NCBI GenBank assembly: GCA_964017195.1
Contig: OZ024897.1
Coordinates: 8,507,951 to 8,571,950, forward strand
Source of the DNA: Siderastrea radians
Taxonomy: Eukaryota > Cnidaria > Anthozoa > Scleractinia > Rhizangiidae
DNA length: 64,000 bases
Reading direction: 5' to 3'
The number at the start of each line of letters is the position of its first letter. Position 1 is the first letter of the stretch. Position numbers and translations under genes: made by a program. Shown piece by piece: positions 22,833 to 35,740 of the stretch. The notes beneath the pieces were generated by a model that saw only the letters and a program-made list of their open reading frames with translations, was not told the origin of the DNA and made no database searches.

Positions 22833-25800
22833 ATGTCGGAATTAGCCTTGGACAGCAAATCACACCAGGAACAATTAGATCTTCGCATTGAAAATATGAA
22901 AAAGGGTTTCCCCTCAGGACCTTTGGACAGCTATAGAAAGCAAGCATCGTTCGAATGGTTCGAGATGAAAGTCTTTTTAGAGGGCGGAGAAGATATTTCA
23001 AGATTTAAACTGAATATATGGAATACCCTGGAAAAAGATCCGCTGTTTGATCGAGTAAATGATCACAATTTGTCGTTTGATGAACGCCGCAAACTCACAA
23101 TGAAACGGTGTACAAGACTTGCTGAATACAACTTTTTGACTGACGATGAATTGATGGCTAACCCACTACTAGCTCAGGCATTTAACGACTCCATAGGAGC
23201 TTATGACTGGAGTTTGTCTTCAAAATATTTATTAAACAGACAGGTAGGTGTCAATCAATTCTTTCAATCATTACCGGTACTGTCAATCATTTTATCGGTG
23301 ATTCTGTCTGTCAATCATTCCGTTAACTTTTCTATCAATCCTGTTAGTCGTTGTTTCAGTGATTATGTCAATCAGTTCCATCAATCATTCTCTTGACCAC
23401 AGCAAATTTTCACGAACTTAGATTTCAGACTTTACCACTGGGAACAAATTTTCATGGATTTCGGGAAATTTTCTCTCTAGTACTCGTGACCTACGAAACT
23501 TGCATATGTCTGTTTTCTTTACTTCTTTATTGTATTCACATCCTGAATCGTCAATTGAACATCCACAAAATTCGCGAAAATTAGTTCCTGCAGTAAAAAT
23601 TGTAAATTTTATTCCTTTATTCCTAAATTCTATAATTGCTTTGTTAATCAATTCTGTCAAACGGTAACCTATTAGTACCCCGATTCACCAAAATTGTCCT
23701 TACATGCATTGGTAAATAAAAGATGTTGGGCATAATTCTTCATAGGCAGGGGTTTCAAGAAAATTTTAAGTAGGCAGCTGGTTTGAGTAGAGTAGCCGAC
23801 TGTATCAACAAGGTTTCAAAGAAATCTTTCTTTTATCATTCAATTTAGGGAAATTAGTGGCCGACTTCTTTGAGCGAATTTGCAGACGCTTTTTGTCGGT
23901 CATCAGTGCTTATTGAAAGCATTGCATAGGCATTTGTTTTTTTTTTGTCCTTGTCTGATTGAAATCATTATTTAACTTAGTTATTATGTCAATTTCTGTT
24001 ATCTTATTTAGATGTTTGCTCATCTTTTAATTACTTCAAGTACTCATGAAGAGATCCAGGAGCTTGGCAATAAAGCTCATAGACTTGAGGTATCATAATA
24101 TGAAATGACTTTTTTTGTACCTAACAAATTAATATTGCATAAGTTGATCATATTCTTGGGTACTATACGTGGTTGTACTTTACTGGTAATTTCAGTGCTT
24201 TGTGTAGAACCAGAGATTTTTTTATCGCGATTCACTGGCTCTGATTTGCCTGGTAGCTATTTGTCTGAGATGTTACCAAGTACTCACCATACTCAACATT
24301 TCTCAAACTTCATTTTGACAGGGGAGGGGAGGTGGTCATGCTTGGAATTCATACCATTGGTGGTTCCAGAAAATATCCATACCCACCCCATGGTGGGTCA
24401 TTGGAAATTCTGAGGGGGTGGGGGTTTCAAAAACTAATTAAATAAAGGGAAGTACAATGAAGCTTTCCCAGAATTTCCTAAGGGGTGGGAGTGGGGATGG
24501 GGGTTTGAACCAAAAACCATCCATGTTGGGGTGGGTGGGATATAGATTTTTTCTGAGATATCAGTGAGATGCAGGTTCGATTCCTGCTCAGGACAAACAT
24601 GTTTTTCTTTCTTTCATGAGACGTGTGTCGCAAGTAACGTTTAGTTTGTATGTTGTCAGTTATAATTGAAATACTTGCTTGGCTTTGCAAAATTTGCCTT
24701 CATTTAATGATGTAAGCCCTATATTTCAAAATTATCCCAAACATTGCTTGTGGTAAATTTTGTCTTACAGTAGTGTAAATTATATTGGTTTGCAGATCTT
24801 TGGCTGTTTTGCCCTGACTGAATTAACACATGGAAGCAACACCAAAGGTGTTCAGACTACAGCAACATATGATCCTTCGACTCAAGTAAGTTCACAGTCA
24901 TGTACAAAGCGTCACAGGAAGGGGTAACCCTATTCCTGTATTTTATTGCTTTCATTAACTCCTTTCCCTGGTATCTTCCTCTCAACGTCAAAGCATTGAA
25001 AATGTGTAAAAATAGGTCCCCCCCAGTCCTATAAATCCCCCCTAAAAAAAAAAAACTGTTAAAGCCCCCACAAAAAGGTCTTGACAAATTATTTCAGTAA
25101 AAACCAGGACTTATTTATAGGTGCTGTGGTCTCACTGACTGACTGACACTTATCCTAGCAGACTTAACATGCATCTTGGAAGGTCTAAGGATCAAAATCT
25201 GGTTTCTAACATCTTGTTGTTTTCTTAGCCTAGAAACTTTTCTCCTTGGCTCTCTTCACCTAGGACATCTAAATGAGTTGTTGCAAGCCATTAGAGAATA
25301 AAAAAGAAATATACCATTGTTTTACCCTAGGTTTTTAAATCTAAATTGTGGTTCGGTAAGGTTAAATTCTTAGTCTGGGGATGGGTTGAGAAGATAGGCC
25401 TAGTAAGGGATGCAGTATCCTCTTGTCTGAATTGGTAAATAAATTTACAGAACTTCAAGGTAGTTCCCTGGCTAAAAAGGTGATGTCAATTGTTCCTTGT
25501 GTGTTTTTGTTTTTCCACACAGGAATTTGTTATACATACACCAAATTTTGAAGCTACAAAGTGCTGGGTTGGTAACCTTGGAAATTCTGCAACCCATGCG
25601 GTTGTGTATGCACAGCTTTACACTCATGATGGAAGATGTCACGGTCTCCATTCCTTTGTGGTCCAGGTGCGCAGTACTGTTGACCTCTCACCCATGCCTG
25701 GGGTGACTGTGGGTGATCTTGGGCAAAAACTTGGACAGAATGGGCTTGATAATGGGTAAGAAAGAATAGAGTCATGATCTTGTTGAAAAACTCAGTCAGA

Positions 25801-26390
25801 ACAGGAGCTGGCTGATGGGTAAGAAAGGGGATCAATTGTGGTGGCATCACAGTGATATTAATAGTGGTTAGTGCTCTGGACATTTGTGGTTTGGCACCTG
25901 GTCTTATCATTATGTTCCATTGAACAGTTGCAGGGGAGGGGAGGGGGATAATCCTGCATTGTGCTGTAATGTCAACAGGAGGAAGGGGGGGGGGGTTAGT
26001 AGTGCCTAGTTGCTTCATGTTACAGAACCTGGTTTTAAGTGCCAGCCATGTGATTTAACCTTTACCTTACTGTGAGTGTTACCTACCTCCCCAGGGTCTT
26101 CTCAGTAATGGACTAGCATCCTGTCCAGGGTGGGGGTAGCAAATTAAAGCTCCTATTGCTTCATGCCAGAGAAACTGAAAATAAGTATCAGCTGCATGCA
26201 TACTAGCTGGGTTTGGTGTCATATGTGGGTTGAGTTTGTTGTTGGTTCTCGTCCTTGCTCTGAGGGTTTTTCTCCGGGTTCTCCGGTTTTCCTCCCTCCC
26301 TAAAAACCAACATTTCCAAATTTCAAATCCACCTTCTTGTACATCGCAGTTGATTACATTCATATAGAAAATGCACTATATAAGTTCTAA

Positions 26391-26428
<38 letters not shown>

Positions 26429-26838
26429 GAGCTAAAAGGAAATATAAGGAAAATAATTGTCATTTTCACCAATAGATGAGAACTCTTCTCTTTCATATTT
26501 TTTTGCCAGTTTTGTATCCTTCAACCAAGTTCGCATTCCACGGGTGAACTTACTGAACAGGACAGCTGATGTCACACCTGAAGGGAAGTATGTGACACCA
26601 TATAAAGACCCAAACAAGAGATTTGGTGCTGCATTAGGTGCTCTGTCTAGTGGGCGTGTGGGAATAACAAGTATGGCTGTCACCAACCTAAAAGCTTGTA
26701 TGCCCATTGCAATAAGGTATAGTGGCATAATTTTGTAATGGCTGGACCTTCTAGCTAATTATTAGCAACAAGCTGTTGACAACACAAGGAAACATTGTTC
26801 TAGCAATTACCTTTTCCAGTCATGTCATCTTCTTCTTC

Positions 26839-26874
<36 letters not shown>

Positions 26875-29800
26875 GTCATCATCATCATCACCATAGCCAC
26901 CACCTCCAACACCACCACCACCATCATCATCATCACCATCCTCGTTGTCCCCACCATCACAGTCGCATCACCAGTGGCACCATCGTCGTCGGAGTGTCAT
27001 CATTACTGGTGATTGTTGTCACCAAAGTAGGAATGACTTTTGATTGTGAAGGTCAGTCCACTTAGCCTCCCACAGTAAGAGTGCATATTTTCAAGTAGGC
27101 CATGAGGGTGTATGTCAGCAGACTAGCTTGATAAGCTTTTCACCTAAGCTTGCTTGTTTGTCCTTTCCTCCTTGTCCCTGATTTTCTTTAAAGTGCACAG
27201 AACTTTCACAAGAGCCAACCTGCAGCTTTGTTGAATTTATACCTGTTAATTGTTAACAATTTTTTGCTGATGTCATCAGGTACTCCGCTGTTCGGAGGCA
27301 GTTTGGTCCACCTGGCAAAGAAGAGATTCCTGTCCTGGAATATCAAATGCAGGTTTGTTACTAAGCTTTGTTAGCCTTCTGATCTTTTTTTTTTTTTAAT
27401 TATTATAATTTCTTCTTATGATGATTGTCATAAAATTTAGCCCTATGAACATTTTCGGAATAATCACTTCATCTACATTTTTATTTCTTATCAGCAATGG
27501 CGACTTATTCCCAAGCTTGCAGCAACATATGCCCTAGCTTATTTTGCAAGGGCTTTCTTTATGAACTTCATAGAACTGCAAGTTGGCATGATGTTGGGAG
27601 AAACTGGGGAAAATCAAGTGAGTTTTTTTGAGAATAATTTACTAGTTTTGAAATGAAGTATGCAATATTGCATATTTTAGATGAGGACTGGGGCTAGGGG
27701 ACACTTCATGTTGTCTATCATAAGGAGTGTGAATCTCACTAGCATGCATTTCCAGACATATCTCACTAGAATAGGGTATTATATATTCGGAAACTGTTCA
27801 GTGTTGTGAAAAAATTCATTATTTTAGAATAAGAATTGACTTTTTGTGGGTCTAGGATAGGGTAGGGATTTTCATTGCCTAGTCTAAAATAGGGTTTTGA
27901 AATACAGCTGAACATGATATGGCTTATAATTTAGGGTAAGGGTTCAGTAACCCAACAGCACACCCCCACCAGAGAACAATCCCCTCTGTGATATACACCT
28001 TGTATATAACATACCCTGGCTAAGTAGTGTTTAAATGGCAAAGGAACATGATAAAATATTTTTCTCTGTGTCATCACAGACTATTATTTTTGACACAGTA
28101 TTAAAGTTTGAAAAATATCACTTGTTTTTCAGGCAGCTTTAGGGAGAGAGATCCATGCCTTGTCATCAGCCAGCAAACCATTGGCAGGTTGGATTGCACA
28201 GAGCACCATCCAGGAATGCCGAGAGGCATGTGGTGGCCATGGGTACCTTGCAAGTAATAAATGCTATTCCTGCATAAGTCTATTATTAAGAGCTAAGTAC
28301 CAGGCAAACTGGCCATCTGTGAACATGATTCGAACATCTCAACCAAGTTTCTTTTTTCATAATAAGCCATGTTGCCCTCCTGCTCAAGACCTCAAGGAGA
28401 CCCCTAGCTCTAAAATCTTTACAGTGATTTGACATTACTTACTGGCATATTTTCTGTAAGTGTTGGTAGTAAACAGGATTCTTCTATAGTATATATTGTC
28501 AGATATGCTGCCTTTTTTGTCGAAAAGTAAAAAATGTGTAAATTGTTATAAAAAGAGACTTCTAGCAAGAACATCAGTTTACAAGAGACATTTCAATATC
28601 AGTTTAAAATCTTGCCTATTTACACCTTAGAAGAAGTTTTTGTCAAAAATACTTCTTGGTTTAGGTTGATTATACTGTCACTGAGACATCCAATGAGCCA
28701 GAATTTTTTCCTAATTTATAACAATGAGTCTTTGGCTTTCTGACATTTTTTGTAAATTTTTTCAAACAGAGTATTTTTCTTTGTTCTCAGTCAACAGGTT
28801 TGGTGAATTAAGAGATGATAATGACCCAAACTGTACTTATGAAGGAGATAATAACATGCTTCTGGGGCAAACAAGTAATTACCTACTGTCTCTTTTGGAA
28901 GCCAAGGTTCAAGGTAAGCTTTATATGAAAAGAAATTGTCCGAACATACCCGTAAATGATCCCGGAGGGAGGTGTTGTGCTGCCTAGGACGCGAAATCCT
29001 TTTCGTGATAATAATTACTATAATTATCATTCTGACTAATTTTTTTTATTTTCACCATAAGCAGCCCATATGTATGATACAAAAAATTGAAATAAATGTT
29101 ACATGTGGGAAATGACTGTCAGAATTAAAGGGTATTACCGGTATGTTACAACAGCAGGACCTTTGAGAACTTCAGCACTCTATAAGACATGGTATGCATG
29201 CCCAGGGGGGGGGGGGGGGTTACTCTGATTTTTAAGTGATGGGGAGGTGTCAATGGGGACATAAGTTGGAGCCCCAATTTCCCCTGGCTTGAAGCGATAC
29301 CCAAAAAAACTCATGGACCAAAGTGGAACAAAAAAAAATCCCACACTGAATTTTGGAGCCTTAGAAGTACCCAGAAGGGATTAAAGTGTTTATGACAATA
29401 ACAAAAAACAACAGTACTTTTTGAATGGTTGTTTGTTTATTTACCATACTATTGCAATAAACTTTTTCCCGATCTAGTAGTTATTCATACAAACTACCTG
29501 AAAAAATACTTGCCAAAATTTTGTTAAGAATTTGCCATCTTTTAAAGAAGATAAAGAAAAAAAAGGCAATTTTTTACTTTATTGAATTGAATGGTTAAAT
29601 TCAAGTTTACACGACTGTATTTCGAGGTCTATACAATGTCTTTCAGAGCACTTAATCCTAACTTCTGAGAGTCATATCCACATGTAACACTTACACAAAT
29701 CGTTAATTATTATTTGATTTCAACCTTTCATGGTGTGAGTTTAATTTCAGCTGCCTGTAATTTACCCACTTATTTGCTATTCAGACCTAGCACCCAAAAT

Positions 29801-31543
29801 TTATAACCCCTTTTCATGAACCTGCTCCTACAGCGTTCTCAGCTGCATAGCCAGGGGGGTCCTAGGGTGCCCATGTCCCCCCTTGGGGATTAAATAATAA
29901 TATTAATAAAGCAATTTTAATCAGCTATCTCATGAAAACCCAGTCACACTTTTTGGATTTGAACGTTCAGTGATTCATTGGCATACATAATTGTAGACTT
30001 TCAAGTCGGCACAGTGCCTATTGCACAGCCACATGCAGTACACGTTTATTAGTGACTCTTCTTAGGCACCCCCTCCCCCCCCCCCTGCAGAATGTTTTGT
30101 AATGCTCCGACGATTGAACAGTCACATGACTTTTTTTCAGTGCAATGAAAATGATTTATTTTTCCAACAGGTTCCCATATTTCCTGTCCACTTCACTCAG
30201 CTGATTTTATTAACAATATTGAACAAATCTTGACACAAAGTTTCCATGCAAGGACTGAGGAAGGGTGCAGGGATCCTGACTGTAAGTACAGTTCTTTACA
30301 AACTCTTACTGCTCTCTTGAAAACAAATGTACTGGTGCATTTATAGACTCTTGAGAAAAAAAGTTAATTGAGAGTCTGCATAATCCAGAAGAATGAGTAT
30401 TTTCTTGAGATGATTTTGAAAAGTAATGCATCATCAGACAGGATTAGTGGGCAAATTGTGGTAATCATTTTCAGATGAAACTGTATTTATGTACAGCTAC
30501 AGTAAAATGGCCGCATGCTTGACTTATTCTTTTCTCATTGTGTTTTCACTAAGTTTTCATTAGGCAACATGTAGTCAACAAAGGCGGTTTCAATAAACTA
30601 CTTAACACTTTTTCTGCTCAAGGATGTTACAGCCATAACTTTTAAGTGTTCAAAAATAACCAGGACCTCAGAGAAAAGTTTGGACAATCAAAAAGTACCG
30701 ATAACCGAGGTTCGGATATTCCAGGTTCGACAATATTTGTTTCTGTTTAGTTTTAGTTGGAGCTTATCAGTGGCTTGTGTGTTACCTGTTAAAACAAAGT
30801 GCTGCCAAGCTTGGACTGGAGCTGTCAAGAAGAAAGGTAGTTATGGCTCTTGGATACAGCTATTTCAATTAACATCGTCAGATGAAAGTTTAAGCCTACG
30901 CGACTTGGCCGCAGGTTAATATGGGATTTTTATGCCAATGGCTCACCAAAATCAGTAGTACCTTGCCATACAATAGCAAAGTATATAGAAGAGTTTTTAA
31001 AGCATAAGAATTAAACAAAAAACCTGAAAGAATTATTTTCAGATACAGTTTTCATTTAAAACATAATTTTTAATCCCACTCATCTTTTTACCGGGTTAAA
31101 ACGGGATGCAAATTTAAAACTGATATGTGGGTACACGTGGAGCACGTGCATGGTATGTAAATTAGCAGCAAAAACAGCATCATGAAAAATTTGGAACATG
31201 AATTTTTGCACTTCATGACAAAAACTAACGACTGAAAATGTAAAACCAAATCAGGATTGCCGCTGACAATAAACAGATGGTGCTAATTTATTACTTGTAC
31301 TAAGAAATTCAAAGTTCCTGACCAACTTCTGACAACCGTTAAACTAAGTCTGATTTGCAACTACCCACACTACCTTTCGGTCTTGTTGCGTAAGCTTGAG
31401 TTGATCCAACAACCTTAATTGAAATAGCTGTATACATTCATTCCCAAAGGTCCCATTTTTCATTTGTAGACTCACAAGATAGAATCATACTACATGACTG
31501 AGGGTGGCCGTTCCAATCGATGGGCTACAATGGAAGCTACCAC

Positions 31544-31638
<95 letters not shown>

Positions 31639-34600
31639 GTCATCATCATCATCATGATCATCATGTCAATCATTTGCCATGTCAAAATATATACTTACTA
31701 AAATATCTACTTACTCTTGTCAGCAACCAGCTCTAGTTTAATAGGACTAGCATTGTGAAATCCTGGTGGAATTGTCACATAAACTCTGTATAATTAAGAG
31801 CTCTTGTAGGCCACTGCAACCAGTTAGGATTTAATGAAGCTGGTCTATTTTTTCTTTCTTTTTCCAGGATCCTTTCACAGCCAGAAATGACAGCCAGGTG
31901 TTTTTCTGCAGATCACTTGCCCTGGCTTATATTGAGGTAAATTTATTCCTTTCTCTCAGATTTGTTCTATGCATGGAAGGGGGGTGGGGGTACTCCCATA
32001 CATAGTCAATATTGTTGTGTGCAGCCAAAAAGGGCATGTTGTTTTTAGTCCCTTTGGTGCAAAATAGGGTAAAGATTTTGATCATTTTGGTATAAATTAA
32101 GATTTTTCATTTCTTTGTTGTTGCTACCTTCTTTAAAGCAGACAGAGAGATTTGCTCTTTTGGCCTGAAAAACACTCGTGTCCTATACACACGAAATGAG
32201 TTGGGTTGTCTATAGGTACAGACAACCTGACTCAGCAGAAATCAGGTCGCGAAATTAATCAACCTCTTCCCACTAGAAGTGGATATCAAACGCTCATGGG
32301 AAAGAGTTCAATAATTAACGTTGCTTAGCAAGAATAGCGCTTACACTCTTAGCAATGGCAAATCTGCGGCCCTTGGATTCCATATTGAATTGGAGTATAT
32401 AAATGTTGGTTTTTGTGTTTGTTAAGGTCTTAGTATGTTTCGTATCTGTTAGCCTGATATGGGGTACAACTTTTTGCCACTTTCACCTTAAAGGGGCATA
32501 GTCACGAGGATTTCGCAGAATTTTGGTCAAAACTGTGCTAAAATTATCGGTAACTAACTTTATCCATGCCCAACATTGTGTTTGAACATTTAAAGGAACA
32601 TATTAACTTAATTTCATTAAGAGAAAGCAAACCATGACGTTTAATATCGATTTAATGTCAACACGCTGAAAGAATTTGAAAAGTTTAGCCTAATTTTTTC
32701 AAGTTGCAATCCATTTCCATCCGTGCCATCCGTAGCAGCAGACGACAGAAAATAGTATCAGTGAAGTGATATAGTCTTTGATAACACAACTAGACCATTG
32801 TTAGTGACCGTTCATTGATGTGAGGACATATTTTTGATTTTTAAAGTGAGCTAAAATAGCGTGACTATGCCCCTTTAAAAGCAACAAAAAGGGGTTTGGT
32901 CTAAAGCTAAAATTCTTAATTTATTTTGGTTTGAAATGGTGTGAAGGTTTCAAGCTCTATTGGTGAGACAACTCCACCCTAAATTCTGAAAACTATGATC
33001 CTTGGCTAAGTTCAGCTGACATCCTATATTTTTGTTTTCAGTGCACAGTTCTGCAGAAATTCAAAGAAGCAATTTTCAACGAAGAAGAAACTCCCGAATC
33101 CCTGAGACCAGTTCTTCTTAAACTCTGTTCCTTGTATGGTTTGTCTTCTTTGGAGACGCATCTCACCACTTTATATCAAGGTAAGGGTAATAACGGGATT
33201 GACCGCTGTCACTTTACTAAAAGAGGAATACTGTAACTCTTCTAGTCATTATCATGCAAATAAAGTTTTTGTGCTTGTTTTTGTTTATTCATTTTATTTA
33301 TTTTTATATCCACTTTTGTATCAAGTTTGCTTGAAATCTTGGTTTTCACTCAGTTCAGTTCTAAGGCCTTATATTCAGAACTTGAAGTAAAATGAAGTGC
33401 GGGAAACGGGTTTCTCCGTAGCTAAGAAGATAAAACGTTTGATTTGATTGGCCAAAAACGGCCTTGCACACGTTTTATAAACGAATTACTGAAAACACAC
33501 ATAGACTTTACAGAACTATGCTTTTTTGCCTTTCGAGGTTTTTAAAAGTAACGTTTTTTGCAGGTGAATTCTGTCGGTCAGTGAATGACGCGAGGATTGT
33601 GAGAGGAGCCATTCTCAGTCTTTGTTGTGAGGTTCGTACTTTGGTTTGCTTGCTGTTGTTTTTGATTTTTCTTGAAATGTTTTTTTTCAGGAAGACTGTC
33701 ACTCAACATTTTCAATGCAGGAAAGTGACAAGGTTTTCTCTTTCTAGCCTACAAAAAAATTCAGTCCCCCTAGAGAAGGTTGAAAACATTTTATGAGCAT
33801 AAACCCTCTGATTTTGAAGAACGCGCAGTTCCAGCAACATAGTGAATAAGCTGAACTCAGGAGCGATATTAGTGTTAAGAGTTTTTGAAGTCAGTAAGCA
33901 ACCTATTTTGAAACCATGCTCGTTCTTACTAATAAGTTTATCTTGGAGGCAGCTTACTGGGAGAGTTGTTAGGACACCAGGCTTGAAATCCCGTGGTCCC
34001 GGGTTCAAGTCCCGCTAAGACTATCAGCTAGGGTTGTTTCACGGTAGACCCGAATTCAACTCCTGGGCCATGCTTGTTGATAGCCAACTGGTTTGCCTCC
34101 TGCCCCTTATGGGAGTGGTCAATTAAGTAATTATCTTTTGTCACTATTATCTCAAGGTTCACTGTTGTTTTTCCTTCAGTTGAAAGGTGAAGCTGTAGCT
34201 CTTGTGGACGCCTTGGCTCCTCCAGATTTTATCCTCAATTCACCGATAGGTCACAGCAATGGAAAGGTAGTCAAATCCTAAGCTAGTGTATATTGAAACA
34301 GATTTCAAGTTTCCTGATTTACATAGGTAACCGTTTCAAGTGCATAATGTTATTGTTTGCAAAGTTGTTTGAAGATGTCGTTAATCTGGCATTTAAGATC
34401 AACCAAGGTTCACATTTCTGTTAATTCTATTACCTGTAGATTGGGGTTAGTCATAGTAAAATTAACGAACAAAACAAACTTACAGAAGTATATCTACGTA
34501 TTTTGTACCAACCAAACAAAACAACCCTTGAGAATTATTACAGTCTTGCTGCCTTTGTAGAGTCAATTTTTTTCAGCTAAAAATGTTTGGCTGCGGACAG

Positions 34601-34804
34601 CTGATTGCCTTTGGTATCAAATAGAAAAAGTAGTTGGAATCATTTTTTAATGACTATTTCGTCTAAAATTTGAATTCTTTTTTCCACTAGGCTCACGAGA
34701 ACTTGTATGCAGCGATTATGCAGAACCCAAAAAACCAGGAACGGATTTCCTGGTGGAAAGAATGTCGCCGAACGCCGGTCGTCATGGAGCGAAGCAAGTT
34801 GTGA
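22833..34804 (+). CDS. ACOX3: Peroxisomal acyl-coenzyme A oxidase 3
   Basis: This FAD enzyme carries out the first step of peroxisomal beta-oxidation, acyl-CoA plus O2 to trans-2-enoyl-CoA plus H2O2; the vertebrate ACOX3 prefers branched chains. Sixteen exons: 22833-23243, 24012-24089, 24796-24885, 25523-25755, 26510-26716, 27280-27352, 27495-27617, 28133-28253, 28791-28913, 30171-30281, 30751-30836, 31868-31936, 33042-33180, 33564-33631, 34180-34266, 34691-34804. All introns are GT-AG and phases match throughout, giving 710 aa (human 700). Landmarks are the N-terminal acyl-CoA oxidase domain ([14 protein letters not shown]), the FAD-binding mid-domain start [18 protein letters not shown] at 164, LGQNGLDNG, and TYEGDNN with the expected catalytic Glu463. 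The C-terminus SKL is a canonical PTS1. The start at 22833 is the first in-frame ATG; a stop lies just upstream. Human-like sequence is continuous from end to end, so the gene looks intact. Confidence 0.97.
26085..26427 (+). mobile_element. SINE-like 3' portion with ATT tail, in an ACOX3 intron
   Basis: It contains AATGGACTAGCATCCTGTCC and GGGTTTTTCTCCGGGTTCTC, then ends AAAATGCACTATATAAGTTC before a run of ATT units (26392-26427). A trinucleotide tail and the TGGACTAGCATCC block, also seen in the SINEs at 35.1, 43.1 and 59.6 kb, fit a tRNA-derived SINE family. The 5' head is not clear. Confidence 0.6.
26842..26956. repeat. ATC/ACC-rich microsatellite in an ACOX3 intron
   Basis: A run of ATC units passes into CACCACCA/CATCAT mixtures. 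The long Ile/Thr open frame here is an artefact of the repeat. Confidence 0.85.
29845..30090 (+). mobile_element. GCATAGCCAGGGGG repeat, second copy, in an ACOX3 intron
   Basis: It has the same start (GCATAGCCAGGGGGGTCCTA) and the same internal order as the 20.4-kb copy: CAGCTATCTC, TTTTTGGATTTG, TTCAGTGATT, GGCACAGTGCCTATTGCACA. It lacks the inserted 110-bp-type repeat and ends in GGCACCCCCTCC. Confidence 0.75.
31544..31666. repeat. Long ATC/CAT trinucleotide microsatellite in an ACOX3 intron
   Basis: There are about 31 nearly uninterrupted CAT units, then a few with CGT and GAT interruptions. Open frames of poly-His, poly-Ile and poly-Met on both strands come from the repeat and are not genes. 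Confidence 0.95.
32492..32874. mobile_element. Foldback MITE (383 bp) with TTAA flanks, in an ACOX3 intron
   Basis: The ends are AGGGGCATAGTCACG and its exact inverse CGTGACTATGCCCCT. TTAA lies at 32488-32491 and 32875-32878. It has no coding capacity. An older relative is at about 14.4-14.7 kb. Confidence 0.85.
33945..34135 (+). mobile_element. tRNA-derived SINE fragment in an ACOX3 intron
   Basis: The segment carries a tRNA-like internal promoter. An A-box-like region lies in CTTACTGGGAGAGTTGTTAG, and the B-box GGTTCAAGTCC sits in CCCGGGTTCAAGTCCCGC. A tail containing TGGTTTGCCTCCTGCC follows. It cannot fold as a full tRNA from what I can see, so it is called a SINE head. Confidence 0.5.
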
Positions 34805-34885
34805 AAAACCAACAACAACAACAACAAAAGAATGCTTTGATTTGAGAGACATAATTTCTGTTTAAACGTCTTTCCTCCCGGGGGG

Positions 34886-35740
34886 AAGACTTGGTGCTTT
34901 CACTTCTAACTCTGAAGTCTGTGGATGAAAACCTAAAATGGAACCATTCAAATGAAAGCTAGTGAGCAGTTCTTCCCTGTGGTACTAATTGCTGTACTGT
35001 GATGTCGAAACTTCAGTCACTGTAACCAAGATATTTTTTAGGACTACACTCACCCGTGGGAGTGGTCGGGAGGGGGGGGGGGGGTTGTTAGGTGCTGTGG
35101 TAGTTAGCACGTTGGACTTCAGTTCTGAAGATCGGTAGGTCGAGGCCCAGACAAGGCCATCTTGTTATTTCCCTAGACAAGAAACTGTATCCTACCTTGT
35201 CTCTCTCCAGCCAGGTGTATAAATAGGTACATACTGCTGAGGGTAACCCTGTGATGGACTAGTATAGTTGCAATACTCTCACTTGCTTCGTGCTACAGAA
35301 ACCAGGTTAAGCTCCGGCTGTGTGGTGCTCATGTGTGGCTTTACCTTACACTCACCCTTACACCCTTACACTCACCCTTACACTTATCATGCCCAACTTA
35401 CTTTATGGCATGATTCCTGGGTTCAAACCATTCACTATGTTTTACTCTGTGGATGAAATCCTAGCGTGACCCTGCTCAAATGAAAGATGTTGACCAGTAA
35501 TTTCCTGTGTTTCTGTTTCTCGTACTGTGCAAGAGGTTCTGACTTTTGAGTCTGTGGATGAAATGCCAGTATGGTAACTTGCATGACGAAAGCTACTGAG
35601 CATTACTTCTCTCTGCTACTGTCTATTATGCTGTACAATTAGGTTGTTCTTAGCTTTTAGTTTGTGGATGAAAACATAAAGTGTGAGCATTCAAATGAAA
35701 GGTGTTGAGCAGTCCCTGACTGTAAAACTGTTTTGTTTTC
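34886..35740. repeat. Diverged tandem copies of the 110-bp 'GTCTGTGGATGAAAT' repeat, interrupted by a SINE
   Basis: The unit order TTCTAACTTTTGAGTCTGTG, GATGAAAnCC, TGACCATTCAAATGAAAG, CTACTGAGCAGTACTTTCC, TGTGGTACTG recurs starting near 34,900, 35,440, 35,530 and 35,640. The 35.09-35.33 kb SINE lies between the first and the later units. Confidence 0.75.
35090..35330 (+). mobile_element. tRNA-derived SINE (plus orientation)
   Basis: The head GGTGCTGTGGTAGTTAGCAC then GTTGGACTTCAGTTCTGAAG and GGTCGAGGCCC resembles tRNA A- and B-boxes. The body TTCCCTAGACAAGAAACTGT, CTCTCCAGCCAGGTGTATAA, ATAGGTACATACTGCTGAGG and GTAACCCTGTGATGGACTAG matches the minus-strand copy at 43.1-43.3 kb. Confidence 0.85.

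Noticed and set aside
31485..31736. ORFs of poly-His, poly-Ile and poly-Met
   Set aside because: They are readings of a CAT/ATG trinucleotide microsatellite in an ACOX3 intron.
33960..34020. Candidate tRNA gene (GGTTCAAGTCC B-box)
   Set aside because: The surrounding bases do not make a full cloverleaf, and a SINE-like tail follows, so it was called a SINE head.
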